Of a DNA stretch of 38,727 nt, positions 28,128 to 36,955 are shown piece by piece. How positions within the stretch are numbered: the first letter of the stretch is position 1; each line of letters begins with the position of its first letter. The notes beneath the pieces were generated by a model. It was not told where the DNA came from. It ran no database searches and saw nothing but the letters and a program-made list of their open reading frames with translations. Source of the stretch: Mycobacterium sp. 852002-40037_SCH5390672 (GTDB lineage: Bacteria; Actinomycetota; Actinomycetes; Mycobacteriales; Mycobacteriaceae); contig NZ_LZTA01000040.1 in NCBI RefSeq assembly GCF_001665875.1, forward strand, positions 1-38,727. Reading direction: 5' to 3'. The position numbers and the translations under genes were made by a program.

Positions 28128-29510
28128 GTGACCTCCGACAACGCCGATCACGAAGCCCCTCACGACACCGATCCGACCGCGCACTGGTCGTTCGAGACCA
28201 AGCAGGTGCACGCCGGCCAGCATCCGGACCCGGCAACCAACGCCCGCGCCCTGCCGATCTACCAGACCACGTCGTACACCTTCGACGACACCACGCACGC
28301 CGCGGCCCTGTTCGGGCTGGAAGTGCCGGGCAACATCTACACCCGGATCGGCAACCCGACCACCGATGTCGTCGAGCAGCGCGTCGCCGCGCTCGAGGGC
28401 GGGGTGGCAGCGCTGTTCCTGAGCTCGGGACAGGCTGCCGAGACTTTCGCCATCTTGAACCTGGCCTGTGCCGGAGATCACATCGTCTCGAGCCCGCGCC
28501 TCTACGGCGGGACGTACAACCTGCTGCACTACTCGCTGGCCAAGCTCGGCATCGAGGTCACCTTCGTGGAGGATCCCGACGACCTGGATTCGTGGCAGGC
28601 CGCGGTCCGGCCGAACACCAAGGCGTTCTTCGCCGAGACCATCTCCAACCCGCAGATCGACATCCTCGACATCCCGGGAGTCGCGGGGGTGGCGCACGCC
28701 AACGGCGTCCCGCTGATCGTCGACAACACCATCGCCACGCCGTACCTGATTCAGCCGTTCAAGCACGGCGCCGACATCGTCGTGCACTCGGCCACCAAGT
28801 ACCTCGGCGGACACGGCTCGGCGATCGCCGGGGTCATCGTCGACGGTGGCACCTTCGACTGGACGCAGGGCCGCTTCCCGGGATTCACCACGCCCGACCC
28901 GAGCTATCACGGCGTGGTGTTCGCCGAGCTCGGTCCGCCCGCCTACGCGCTCAAGGCGCGCGTGCAGTTGCTGCGCGACCTCGGGTCGGCCGCATCGCCG
29001 TTCAACGCGTTCCTGGTCGCCCAGGGCATCGAGACGCTGAGCCTGCGCATGGAACGCCACGTCGCCAACGCGCAGCGGGTGGCCGAGTACCTGGCCGGCC
29101 ACGAGGGCGTGCTGTCGGTGAACTACGCGGGCTTGCCCGACTCGCCCTGGCATGAGCGGGCAAAGAAGCTGGCGCCCAAGGGAACCGGCGCGGTGCTGGC
29201 CTTCGAACTGGCCGGCGGTGTCGAGGCCGGCAAGGCGTTCGTGAACGCGCTGAAGCTGCACAGCCACGTCGCCAACATCGGCGACGTGCGCTCGCTGGTG
29301 ATCCACCCGGCGTCCACGACGCACGCCCAGCTGAGCCCGCAGGAGCAGCTGAGCACCGGGGTCAGCCCCGGCCTGGTACGCCTGGCCGTCGGCATCGAGG
29401 GCATCGACGACATCATCGCCGACCTGGAGCTGGGCTTCGCCGCGGCAACCAAATTCGGTGCGACCGCGGGGGCGTCCGGCACCGATCCGCAAGCCGTGGC
29501 GGCGTTTTAA
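28128..29510 (+). CDS. metC: O-acetylhomoserine sulfhydrylase (MetC/MetZ type)
   Basis: A 460-aa PLP enzyme of the Cys/Met metabolism family that joins sulfide to O-acetylhomoserine to give homocysteine. Markers include [31 protein letters not shown], the aspartate in [10 protein letters not shown], and the Schiff-base lysine K224 in [13 protein letters not shown]. It uses a GTG start ([11 protein letters not shown]) with AGAAAG 8 nt upstream. An ATG 33 nt earlier has no ribosome site and adds a non-family tail. It follows a SAM-IV riboswitch and precedes metX by 11 nt, so enzyme and substrate supplier are co-regulated by SAM. Matches Rv3340 by recall. Confidence 0.95.
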   Translation: MTSDNADHEAPHDTDPTAHWSFETKQVHAGQHPDPATNARALPIYQTTSYTFDDTTHAAALFGLEVPGNIYTRIGNPTTDVVEQRVAALEGGVAALFLSSGQAAETFAILNLACAGDHIVSSPRLYGGTYNLLHYSLAKLGIEVTFVEDPDDLDSWQAAVRPNTKAFFAETISNPQIDILDIPGVAGVAHANGVPLIVDNTIATPYLIQPFKHGADIVVHSATKYLGGHGSAIAGVIVDGGTFDWTQGRFPGFTTPDPSYHGVVFAELGPPAYALKARVQLLRDLGSAASPFNAFLVAQGIETLSLRMERHVANAQRVAEYLAGHEGVLSVNYAGLPDSPWHERAKKLAPKGTGAVLAFELAGGVEAGKAFVNALKLHSHVANIGDVRSLVIHPASTTHAQLSPQEQLSTGVSPGLVRLAVGIEGIDDIIADLELGFAAATKFGATAGASGTDPQAVAAF

Positions 29511-29521
29511 GGCGCCCGGCC

Positions 29522-30664
29522 ATGACGATCTCCGACGTCCCGACCCAAACGCTGCCCGACGAAGGCGAGATCGGCTTCGTCCACATCGGCCCGCTGACCA
29601 CCGAGGGCGGCGCGGTCATCGACGACGTGCACATCGCCATCCAGCGCTGGGGCGAGTTGTCGCCGACGCGGGACAACGTGGTGGTGGTGCTGCACGCACT
29701 GACCGGTGACTCGCACATCACCGGGCCCGCCGGACCCGGACACCCCACCGGCGGCTGGTGGGACGAGATGGTGGGGCCGGGCGCACCGATCGACACGAAC
29801 CGCTGGTGCGCGCTGGCCACCAATGTCCTGGGCGGTTGCCGTGGGTCCACCGGGCCCAGCTCGCGGACCCGGGACGGAAAGCCTTGGGGCTCAAGGTTCC
29901 CCCGCATTTCGATCCGCGACCAGGTTGAGGCCGATATCGCCGCGCTGACCGCGCTGGGGATCGAACGGGTGGCCGCGGTAGTCGGTGGATCCATGGGTGG
30001 CGCAAGGGCTTTGGAGTGGATCGTCGGTCATCCGAGCCGGGTCCGGGCCGGGCTGCTGCTGGCGGTCGGCGCGCGCGCCACCGCCGATCAGATCGGCACC
30101 CAGTCCACGCAGATCGCGTCGATCAAGGCGGACCCGAACTGGCAGGGCGGCGACTACCACGACACCGGGCGCGCCCCCGATACCGGCCTGGCGATCGCGC
30201 GCCGCTTCGCGCATTTGACCTATCGCGGTGAAGTCGAGCTCGACACCCGGTTCGGCAACGACGGGCAGAACGACGAGGATCCGAACAACGGTGGCCGCTA
30301 CGCGGTGCAGAGCTATCTGGAATATCAGGGCGACAAGCTGTTGGAGCGCTTCGACGCGGGCAGCTACGTGGTGTTGACCGAGGCGCTGAACAGTCACGAC
30401 GTCGGCCGTGGCCGCGGCGGGGTGCGTAAGGCGTTGGGTAGCTGCCCGGTTCCGGTGGTGGTCGGCGGCATCACCTCCGACCGGCTGTACCCGCTGCGCC
30501 TGCAGCATGAGCTGGCCGAACAGCTGCCCGGCTGCACCGATCTGCAGGTGGTGGACTCCCTGTGCGGGCACGACGGTTTCCTGGTGGAATCCGATGCCGT
30601 CGGCGAATTGATCCGTAAGACACTGGTGTTGGCCGACTCGGACAACAGGGAAGGCGTGTCGTAA
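29522..30664 (+). CDS. metX: Homoserine O-acetyltransferase
   Basis: A 380-aa alpha/beta-hydrolase-fold acetyltransferase making O-acetylhomoserine from homoserine and acetyl-CoA, the substrate of the gene before it (also called metA in mycobacteria). Catalytic residues are S157 in [10 protein letters not shown]320 in ITSDRLYP, and H350 in [10 protein letters not shown]. The LHALTGDSH oxyanion region and the [14 protein letters not shown] loop are intact. It begins 11 nt after metC and ends 3 nt before the methyltransferase gene, so all three form one operon. Matches Rv3341 by recall. Confidence 0.96.
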   Translation: MTISDVPTQTLPDEGEIGFVHIGPLTTEGGAVIDDVHIAIQRWGELSPTRDNVVVVLHALTGDSHITGPAGPGHPTGGWWDEMVGPGAPIDTNRWCALATNVLGGCRGSTGPSSRTRDGKPWGSRFPRISIRDQVEADIAALTALGIERVAAVVGGSMGGARALEWIVGHPSRVRAGLLLAVGARATADQIGTQSTQIASIKADPNWQGGDYHDTGRAPDTGLAIARRFAHLTYRGEVELDTRFGNDGQNDEDPNNGGRYAVQSYLEYQGDKLLERFDAGSYVVLTEALNSHDVGRGRGGVRKALGSCPVPVVVGGITSDRLYPLRLQHELAEQLPGCTDLQVVDSLCGHDGFLVESDAVGELIRKTLVLADSDNREGVS

Positions 30665-30667
30665 CGC

Positions 30668-31399
30668 ATGACCCGCTCGCGGCACGACCGCTCCCTATCG
30701 TTCGGCTCGGCGGCCGCAGCTTATGAGCGTGGGCGTCCCTCCTATCCCCCGGAAGCGATCGACTGGTTGTTGCCGGTCGGTGCCCGCCAGGTGCTCGACC
30801 TCGGTGCGGGCACCGGCAAGCTGACCACCCGGCTGGTGGAACGCGGCCTGGACGTGGTGGCCGTCGACCCGATACCGGACATGCTGGAGGTGTTGCGCAC
30901 CTCGCTGCCGGAGACCCGGGCGCTGCTGGGCACCGCGGAAGAGATTCCGTTGGAAGACAACAGCGTCGACGCGGTGCTGGTGGCACAGGCCTGGCATTGG
31001 GTGGACCCGCAGCGCGCGCTGCCCGAAGTGGCCCGGGTGCTGCGGCCCGGCGGGAGGCTGGGTCTGGTGTGGAACACCCGCGACGAACGGCTCGGCTGGG
31101 TACGCGAACTCGGCCAGATCATCGGCAGCGACGGCGACGGCCGCACCCACGTGATGTTGCCCGAGCCGTTCACCGACCTGGCGCATCATCAGGTTGAGTG
31201 GACGAGTTACCTTACGCCGCAAGCGTTGATCGACCTCGTCGCGTCCCGCAGCTACTGCATCACCTCGCCGACCGAGGTCCGCACCCGCACGCTCGACCAG
31301 GTGCGCGAATTGCTGGCCACCCATCCGGCGCTGGCGAATTCGACGGGCCTGGCGCTGCCCTATGTCACCATGTGCACCCGGGCGACGCTGGCCGGCTGA
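30668..31399 (+). CDS. SAM-dependent methyltransferase
   Basis: A 243-aa class I methyltransferase of the UbiE/type 11 kind. Motif I is VLDLGAGTGKLTTRL, the strand-2 acid is VVAVDPIPDML, motif II/III is EEIPLEDNSVDAVLVAQAWHW, and the post motif is ARVLRPGGRLGLVWN. The N-terminus SFGSAAAAYERGRPSYPPEA is common in these proteins. It is the third gene of the methionine operon, 3 nt after metX, and so sits under the SAM riboswitch: a SAM consumer controlled by SAM level. Substrate is unknown. Matches Rv3342 by recall. Its last 40 nt overlap the convergent SET-domain gene. Confidence 0.92.
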   Translation: MTRSRHDRSLSFGSAAAAYERGRPSYPPEAIDWLLPVGARQVLDLGAGTGKLTTRLVERGLDVVAVDPIPDMLEVLRTSLPETRALLGTAEEIPLEDNSVDAVLVAQAWHWVDPQRALPEVARVLRPGGRLGLVWNTRDERLGWVRELGQIIGSDGDGRTHVMLPEPFTDLAHHQVEWTSYLTPQALIDLVASRSYCITSPTEVRTRTLDQVRELLATHPALANSTGLALPYVTMCTRATLAG

Positions 31400-31947
31400 C
31401 GGGTAGGCTCTGTATCGCAACGGATATCTATTTGGTGGGCGCCGAACATTTCACTGATCTTGCGTTGGACATACCACGCAAAATATCCGCGGTACTTGCG
31501 TTGCAGATCATCGCGCCGCCAGTCTTGCCCATCGATGACTCGCCGGCACGAACCAGTGTTACAGCGACAGGTCATTCGGCTGTTGGAAGTATCGAACATC
31601 GCATAGTCGGTAGTGAGTTCTTCGCCCGCGCTCACATCGCGCATGGCGACCAAGACGATATTGCCGGCGAATCCGACGTTGGGCTCGCAAGAGTGGTTGA
31701 TAAATAACATGACCGGTTCGTATTCCTCGGCGCGCACCGCCGCCAGGTGTAGCCCGTCGGCGATCTGAATCTCGGAGTTAGGTAAAGGATCGGGCAAATC
31801 CTCCAGTTGCCTCGTCGTCAGGATGTGGCCTCCCTTGACGGCGACGGTCTCACCGACATCAATTCGTACGGTAGCGAACAGCCCCCGTCCCGAAATGCCG
31901 CTGCTGACGCCTTTGCTCGCTTTGGGGCTGATCCACGATGAAATCAT
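31360..31947 (-). CDS. SET-domain protein (lysine methyltransferase-like)
   Basis: A 195-aa protein that is nearly all SET domain. Counting from a TTG at 31977: SGISGRGLFATVRI (26-39) is the SET-N motif, FINHSCEPNVGF (92-103) binds SAM and forms the pseudoknot, and GEELTTDYAMFD (118-129) carries the catalytic tyrosine. A post-SET-like CRCNTGSC (137-144) can bind zinc. Such proteins methylate lysines on proteins. The ATG at 31947 is preferred; neither it nor the TTG has a strong ribosome site. The conserved core ends near LQRKYRGYFAWYVQRKI. The last 30 residues are atypical and overlap the neighbouring methyltransferase gene by 40 nt, so the original stop may have been lost. The region is A/T-richer than its neighbours, suggesting transfer. 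Confidence 0.82.
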   Translation of the reverse strand: MISSWISPKASKGVSSGISGRGLFATVRIDVGETVAVKGGHILTTRQLEDLPDPLPNSEIQIADGLHLAAVRAEEYEPVMLFINHSCEPNVGFAGNIVLVAMRDVSAGEELTTDYAMFDTSNSRMTCRCNTGSCRRVIDGQDWRRDDLQRKYRGYFAWYVQRKISEMFGAHQIDIRCDTEPTRQPASVARVHMVT

Positions 31948-31990
31948 GTGCGCAAGCTTGTTTCCCACGCAACCCAACTGTCAAGGCGAC

Positions 31991-33355
31991 TTACCACTCG
32001 TCATCCTCGTCGCCGTCGCGCAGCAGCTTCTCGGGGTGATGAAAGGTGTTGGTCCTGGGCTGTCCGTGGTCGAGGTGCGGAGGCGGGATCCATTCGGTGT
32101 GGCCACGGGCGTTGGTGCGGGTGGTCCAGCCGTTTTCGGCAAGTCTGTTATCCGGGCCGCAGGCGAGGGTGAGGTCGTTGATGTCGGTGCGGCGGGTGGC
32201 CGCCCATCCCTGGACGTGGTGGACTTGGCTGTGGTAGCCCGGTGCGTCACAGCCGGGCTTTGTGCATCCACGATCCTTGGCGTACAACATGATTCGCTGT
32301 GCGGGGGAAGCCAGCCGCTTCGTGTGATACAGCGCCAGCGACCTGCCCTTGTCGAAAATCGCCAGGTAATGGTGCGCGTGGCCGGCCCAGCGAATCACAT
32401 CCGACATGGGCACCAGGGTGCCGCCAGCGGTGAGTCCTTTGCCGGTCGCTGCCTCCAGATCCTGCAAGGTGGTGGTCACGACGATCGACACGGGCAGCCC
32501 GTTGTGTTGGCCCAGCTTGCCGGAGGCGAACAGGCCGCGCAGTCCGGCGAGGAATCCGTCATGGTTGCGCTGGGCCTGCGACCGGCTGTCGCGCCGCACC
32601 GCATCCTCATCGGGTGTCGTATCGACCACCGGTGCCTCGTCCGCGGGATTGCACGCACCGGGCGCGGCCAGCTTGGCCAACATGGCCTCGATGGCGGCCC
32701 GCAATTCCGGGGTCACCAGCCCGGTGATGCGCGACATGCCGTCGAATTCCTGCCTGCCCAGGGTGATCGCGCGCTTGCGGGCCCGCTCCGCGTCGCTGAA
32801 TTCCCCATCAGGGTTGAGCCAGTCCATCACCCGCTGGGCGTATTTGGCCAGCTCCTCGGGACGATACCCACCGGCCTTGTCGGCCAGGTCGGCTTCGGCG
32901 GCTTGCCGGGTCGATATGTCCACCTCGGCGGGCAGGTGGGCGAAGAAGCCGCGGATCACCTTCACGTGCCCATCACCGATCAACCCCGCCCGTTGGCCGG
33001 CCGCGGTCGCGCTCAACTGCGGCGCCAACGGCTCCCCGGTCAGCGCCCGGCGTTCACCCAAATCCTCGGCCTCGGCGATGCGACGGCCGGACTCAGCCTT
33101 GGTGATACGCAAGCGGCCCGCCAACGCCGAGCGCAGTTTGCCGCCCAACTCTTCGGCACCAGCCTGCGCGTCGAGCTGGTTGATCAACGCATGCTCGGGT
33201 GCGCGCAGCCGGCGCGCCACACGCTCCAAGCGCTCCAAGGCCCGCAACCGCTCCGGGGTAGTGAACACGTCAAACGACAACCCGCACAGGCGGTCCACGT
33301 CATCATCGAGCGCGGCGAAGACCTCCACGATCTCCTCACGACAGCTCGAACTCAT
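31991..33355 (-). CDS. REP13E12-type protein (DUF222 with HNH nuclease)
   Basis: A 454-aa protein of the mycobacterial 13E12 repeat family. The N-terminal two thirds form the helical DUF222 ([41 protein letters not shown]). The C-terminal part is an HNH nuclease: [20 protein letters not shown] (Cys pair, then the HH of the motif) and [16 protein letters not shown]. The family exists in several copies per genome and is a known insertion target of prophage-like elements such as phiRv1 in M. tuberculosis; that is recall. This copy is intact. TAAGTT lies 6 nt before the ATG, suggesting a leaderless message. Role unknown: selfish DNA or a nuclease. Confidence 0.93.
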   Translation of the reverse strand: MSSSCREEIVEVFAALDDDVDRLCGLSFDVFTTPERLRALERLERVARRLRAPEHALINQLDAQAGAEELGGKLRSALAGRLRITKAESGRRIAEAEDLGERRALTGEPLAPQLSATAAGQRAGLIGDGHVKVIRGFFAHLPAEVDISTRQAAEADLADKAGGYRPEELAKYAQRVMDWLNPDGEFSDAERARKRAITLGRQEFDGMSRITGLVTPELRAAIEAMLAKLAAPGACNPADEAPVVDTTPDEDAVRRDSRSQAQRNHDGFLAGLRGLFASGKLGQHNGLPVSIVVTTTLQDLEAATGKGLTAGGTLVPMSDVIRWAGHAHHYLAIFDKGRSLALYHTKRLASPAQRIMLYAKDRGCTKPGCDAPGYHSQVHHVQGWAATRRTDINDLTLACGPDNRLAENGWTTRTNARGHTEWIPPPHLDHGQPRTNTFHHPEKLLRDGDEDDEW

Positions 33356-33361
33356 ACCTAG

Positions 33362-33367
33362 AACTTA
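33362..33367 (-). promoter_or_regulatory. Leaderless -10 box of the 13E12 gene
   Basis: TAAGTT on the minus strand, 6 nt before the ATG at 33355, with no ribosome site between. Confidence 0.4.
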
Positions 33368-33424
33368 CGAGCACCCACCGACAAGAATGCTTGCGCTGTT
33401 ACCGCTGAACCACAGTGACACAAG

Positions 33425-33526
33425 TTATTTCGTCGACGACTTCGCGGGACGCGGTGCATGCTCGAATAGTTCCACGAAGTTGCCGGACAAATCCTGCGGC
33501 AGGACTTGTTGTCCGCCTGGACCACT
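33425..33526 (-). pseudogene. C-terminal remnant of a glyoxalase/VOC-fold gene
   Basis: The 194-nt gap between the 13E12 gene and the FAD oxidase has no full gene. Read on the minus strand it gives GPGGQQVLPQDLSGNFVELF, continuing EHAPRPAKSSTK and a TAA at 33427-33425. The pattern D-x-S/D-G-N-x-V-E-L-F-E is the usual end of glyoxalase/bleomycin-resistance (VOC) proteins, where the Glu is a metal ligand. No start or N-terminal half is present; upstream in frame it runs into the oxidase tail. A deletion scar from an earlier insertion or rearrangement is likely. Confidence 0.5.
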
Positions 33527-33549
33527 GAGGACAGATCCGCTTGAACACG

Positions 33550-35010
33550 TCAAAAATCCAGGCCCGAGAACATCAACCGGTTGGGGTCGTACTTCTGCCG
33601 GACGGTGGTCAGCCGCGACAGGTTCGAGCCGTAATAACGCGCCGCCGCGGTATTGGCCTCCAGGTAGTTGACGTAGCCGCCGACCGAGAACTGTTGTACC
33701 GCTTGGTGTGCGGTGCCCAGCCAGGTGTTGGCGGCGGCGACCTGGTTACTGGCCGGCTCGACATACCACTGCACCACCGCCGACTGGTTGCGCCACGGAA
33801 AGGCGGTGTCACCCGGGGCCACGTCGGCCACCGCGCCCCCCAGCGGATCGACCAGAACCGAGGCCTGCCCCGCCCCGGAGGCCGGCCACTGTCCGGCCGC
33901 GGTCGCAATGGCATGGGCCGCAGCGGAAGTCATCGGACCGATCACATCGGATCCGGCGGCGAAGGCGCGCGCCGGGCTGGTCGCGCTGCCGCCGGCCAGA
34001 TAGGTGACCAGATCCATGTGGCTCAGTGTCTTGTTCGTAACGGCGGTGGGCGCCAGCCCGACCGCCGTTTTGAGGGCGTCGACCACGCCGGAGCCGGTAC
34101 CGGCGGGAGATGTCGCCAACACATGGCAATTCGCCTGCGCCGAACCGACCGACAGGTCGACCATTCCCCAGGCGTTCCGGTCGGCGCCCGCCAGCCACGA
34201 CTGCCAACCGGTGAGCACCTGCACCGCCGACGACGGCGGGAAGTCGAGCCGGACCAGGTCGCTGTCCGTGGTGGCGAACGTCGCGAAGGTCATCGAGGTC
34301 GTCACGCCGAAATTGCCGCCGCCGCCACCGCGCAGCGCCCAGAACAGATCCGGGTTGTCGTTGGCCGACGCGGTGACCACGTCGCCGCTGGGCAACACCA
34401 CGGTCGCGGATTGCAGTGCATCACAGGTGAGCCCGTCACGCCGGGCGTCGGCGCCCACCCCGCCGCCCAGCGCGAGGCCTGCCATGCCGACGGTGGGGCA
34501 GGTGCCGGTGGGGACCGCGCGGCCCGCACCGGCCAGGGCTTGCTGTACCGCATAAACATTGGTCGCCGGGGTCACGGTGACGTTGTTGCCGTCGAAGTTC
34601 GCCCCACCGGGCAGGCCGCGCAGATCGAGCACCATGGCGCCGTTGGCGCTGGACGCACCGACATACGAATGTCCACCGCCGCGCGGCGCGATCTTCAGGT
34701 TGTTCGCTTTCGCGAACGCGACCGCCTTCTGCACGTCGGCTTGCGACGAAACCCGCACTACCGCAGCGGGATTCGAGCTATTGTAGAACGAGTTGAAAAC
34801 CTGCTTGCCGGTGGAGAATTGGGCGCCGCTGGCCGGCAAAAGCACACTGCCGCCGATCGACGAAGCCAGGCCGCCCCAGCCGGCGGCGGGGTCCGCAGCC
34901 GCCGGGGCGGTGCCGAACACCGCTCCCGTCGCCAACATTCCGACGGCGCCGCGAAGAAACGTCTGACGCGAGATCTCATGGTTGGGCGGACGGCTGCGAT
35001 TGGTCGTCAT
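33550..35010 (-). CDS. Secreted FAD-linked oxidase (berberine-bridge type)
   Basis: A 486-aa FAD-dependent oxidase. It starts with a Tat-like signal ISRQTFLRGAVGMLATGAVF, in which the second Arg of the twin pair is Gln (R15, Q16), ending about A39. The FAD-binding PP-loop region has H114 in PRGGGHSYVG and C171 in TGTCPTVGMAGLALGGG. These are the two residues that join FAD covalently on both sides in the berberine-bridge/oligosaccharide oxidase group. The C-terminal BBE motif is ARYYGSNLSRLTTVRQKYDPNRL. It probably oxidises a sugar or another alcohol outside the cell and makes peroxide. In M. tuberculosis I recall only short pieces at this place (Rv3351c-Rv3353c), so this looks like the intact form. 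Confidence 0.9.
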   Translation of the reverse strand: MTTNRSRPPNHEISRQTFLRGAVGMLATGAVFGTAPAAADPAAGWGGLASSIGGSVLLPASGAQFSTGKQVFNSFYNSSNPAAVVRVSSQADVQKAVAFAKANNLKIAPRGGGHSYVGASSANGAMVLDLRGLPGGANFDGNNVTVTPATNVYAVQQALAGAGRAVPTGTCPTVGMAGLALGGGVGADARRDGLTCDALQSATVVLPSGDVVTASANDNPDLFWALRGGGGGNFGVTTSMTFATFATTDSDLVRLDFPPSSAVQVLTGWQSWLAGADRNAWGMVDLSVGSAQANCHVLATSPAGTGSGVVDALKTAVGLAPTAVTNKTLSHMDLVTYLAGGSATSPARAFAAGSDVIGPMTSAAAHAIATAAGQWPASGAGQASVLVDPLGGAVADVAPGDTAFPWRNQSAVVQWYVEPASNQVAAANTWLGTAHQAVQQFSVGGYVNYLEANTAAARYYGSNLSRLTTVRQKYDPNRLMFSGLDF

Positions 35011-35269
35011 GGGGCGGATTCTGGTTCATTTGGCTCTCGGAAATCCGGTGCCGCCACCCGTGTTCACATCACAGTGTGGCGTCGATCCGCCGACCGGCCT
35101 TGCGCAATCGGGCTGCGTAATAACCGACGTCGCGGCCACCGCGACCTCACGAAACGCTTATTGTGCGAACCTTTACCCCACCGTGTCGCAAACGTGACAG
35201 TCATAGATCAGAGTTCGTAGGCGTGATTCGAGTGCCTCAGGCGCACTCCATGGCGGACGGGGAGGCTGC
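35011..35269. promoter_or_regulatory. Divergent region before oxidase and DUF732 genes
   Basis: This 259-nt gap has no gene. The only visible signals are GGGGAGG just before the DUF732 GTG start and a few short inverted repeats, such as CACA/TGTG around 35072-35085. No confident promoter is seen. Confidence 0.3.
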
Positions 35270-35806
35270 GTGAAGGCAGTTGCACGAACTCATCAATGGA
35301 TCTGGATTTTGCGCCATCAACCGCTGAGCATCCGGCTGCTGGCCGCGGCCGCCGGCCTGCTCACCGTGGCCTCGGCCTTCGCGGCGCCGGCCGGAGCGGA
35401 TGGCAACGGTGACGACTTCATCGACGCGCTCAACCATGCCGGCATCGACTTCGGCGAGCCCGGAAACGCGATGTCGGTCGGCGAGTCGATCTGTCCGATG
35501 CTTTCGCAGCCCGGTGGCAATTTCGCCGCGGCCGCGTCCAGCGTCGCCGGCCGGGGCATGTCACCCACGATGGCCCGCATATTCACCACGATCGCGATCC
35601 AGACGTACTGCCCCCAGGAGATGGCAAACATCACCAGCGGCAACCTGTCCGGCGCCATGCCGCAGGTGCCGGGGATGCCCGGACAACTGCCCGGAATGGC
35701 GGGCCAGATACCGGGCATGCCGGGCCAGATACCGGGGATGACGGGCCAGATACCGGGCATGGCCGGGCAACTCCCCGGACAAGTTCCGGCGCTGCCGAGG
35801 GTCTAG
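35270..35806 (+). CDS. Secreted DUF732 protein with C-terminal PGMxGQ repeats
   Basis: A 178-aa exported protein. The signal peptide is residues about 1-43 (RLLAAAAGLLTVASAFAAPAGA). The mature part has the DUF732 fold: DDFIDALNHAGIDFGEPGNA, C75 in GESICPML, and C114 in QTYCPQEMAN, the pair that forms a disulfide in this mycobacterial family. Residues 134-168 are five copies of PGMxGQ(L/I). GTG start with GGGGAGG 5 nt upstream. Rv3354 is the likely counterpart by recall, at about 129 aa with only a short Pro/Gly tail, so the repeat tail is an expansion. Function unknown. Confidence 0.9.
   Translation: MKAVARTHQWIWILRHQPLSIRLLAAAAGLLTVASAFAAPAGADGNGDDFIDALNHAGIDFGEPGNAMSVGESICPMLSQPGGNFAAAASSVAGRGMSPTMARIFTTIAIQTYCPQEMANITSGNLSGAMPQVPGMPGQLPGMAGQIPGMPGQIPGMTGQIPGMAGQLPGQVPALPRV
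35669..35773 (+). repeat. Five 21-bp in-frame tandem repeats
   Basis: Each unit encodes P-G-M-x-G-Q-L/I (x = P, A, P, T, A). DNA copies 2-4 are most alike, sharing GGGCCAGATACCGGG. The period is a multiple of three, so copy number can change without breaking the frame. Confidence 0.9.
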
Positions 35807-35811
35807 CGGCT

Positions 35812-36093
35812 CTAGCGGGTGCCCAGGGGGTCGATGGTCCACGCGATATAGAACATCGCCGCCGCGACCGCCGCGGTGGTCATGAAATCGATGCCCTTGG
35901 CGCGCACCACCAAAAGGCCTGCCCGGTCCTCGGATAACGCCAATCGCAGCAGTGCGGCCACGCCGACACCGATACCGATCAACAGCGAACCGCGACGCCA
36001 GAAGTTCGCCCCCACTAAGGCCAGCGCCGTAGCAAAAATCAGGCCCACCAACAGAATTGGCCATTGGGCCCGCAGCACGGTCCGCGCGGTCAT
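35812..36093 (-). CDS. Small membrane protein, DUF3017 family
   Basis: A 93-aa protein with three hydrophobic helices (about residues 11-30, 37-52, 70-86), starting [17 protein letters not shown] and containing [18 protein letters not shown] between helices 2 and 3. The ATG overlaps the folD stop (ATGA), so it is the second gene of a folD operon. Matches Rv3355c by recall. Function unknown. Confidence 0.88.
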   Translation of the reverse strand: MTARTVLRAQWPILLVGLIFATALALVGANFWRRGSLLIGIGVGVAALLRLALSEDRAGLLVVRAKGIDFMTTAAVAAAMFYIAWTIDPLGTR

Positions 36094-36935
36094 TCCCGCT
36101 CGGCCAGCTCGACGACATTGGTCAGCAGGAACGCACGGGTCAGCGGGCCCGCGCCGCCGGGGTTCGGTGACACGTGGCCGGCAACATCCCACACGTCGGG
36201 ATGCACATCGCCAACGAGCTTGCCGTCCAACCGGCTGACGCCGACGTCGAGCACCGCCGCGCCCGGACGCACCATGTCGGCGGTCAGCAGGTGGGGCACC
36301 CCGACGGCGGCGACGATGATGTCGGCCTGCCTGGTCAGCGCCGGTAGGTCGCGGGTTCCGGTGTGGCACAACGTCACTGTGGCGTTCTCGGAGCGACGTG
36401 TCAGCAACAGCCCCAGCGGGCGACCGACCGTGACTCCTCGGCCGATGACGACCACGTGCGCCCCGGCGATCTCGACGTCGTAGCGGCGCAACAGGTGCAC
36501 GATGCCGCGCGGGGTGCACGGCAACGGGGCGGGGTTGTTGAGCACCAGCCGGCCCAGGTTCGTCGGGTGCAGTCCGTCGGCGTCTTTGTTCGGGTCGACC
36601 CGCTCCAGCGCCGCGTTCTCGTCCAGATGCTTGGGCAGTGGCAACTGCACGATGTAACCGGTGCAGTCGGGGTTGGCGTTGAGTTCGTCGATGGTCTCGT
36701 CGAGCGTGGCGGTGCTGATGTCGGCGGGCAGGTCGCGGCGGATCGAGGTGATGCCGACCTTGGCGCAGTCGGCGTGCTTGCCCCGCACGTATGCCTGGGA
36801 ACCGGGGTCATCGCCCACCAGGATGGTGCCCAATCCGGGGGTTCGGCCCGACGCGGTCAACGCGGCCACCCGCTGTTTGAGGTCGACGAAGATCTCGTCG
36901 CGGGTGGCCTTGCCGTCCAGCGTGATTGCTCCCAC
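36090..36935 (-). CDS. folD: Methylenetetrahydrofolate dehydrogenase/cyclohydrolase
   Basis: A 281-aa bifunctional enzyme interconverting 5,10-methylene-, methenyl- and 10-formyl-THF with NADP. Markers include [21 protein letters not shown] (Tyr and the catalytic Lys), [24 protein letters not shown] (Rossmann region), and [16 protein letters not shown] start ([16 protein letters not shown]); a longer open frame upstream passes through the direct repeats and is not coding. It is followed by the DUF3017 gene in an ATGA overlap. One-carbon units from FolD feed methionine synthesis, a loose link to the met operon nearby. Confidence 0.96.
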   Translation of the reverse strand: MGAITLDGKATRDEIFVDLKQRVAALTASGRTPGLGTILVGDDPGSQAYVRGKHADCAKVGITSIRRDLPADISTATLDETIDELNANPDCTGYIVQLPLPKHLDENAALERVDPNKDADGLHPTNLGRLVLNNPAPLPCTPRGIVHLLRRYDVEIAGAHVVVIGRGVTVGRPLGLLLTRRSENATVTLCHTGTRDLPALTRQADIIVAAVGVPHLLTADMVRPGAAVLDVGVSRLDGKLVGDVHPDVWDVAGHVSPNPGGAGPLTRAFLLTNVVELAERE

Positions 36936-36955
36936 GCTGACAGTCTGGCAGATAT

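Noticed and set aside
28107..29492. 461-codon minus-strand frame opposite metC
   Set aside because: metC has PLP-enzyme motifs and operon context; the mirror frame has none.
31823..33361. 512-codon plus-strand frame opposite the 13E12 gene
   Set aside because: Mirror of an intact DUF222/HNH protein; Gln/Gly/His-rich with no family features.
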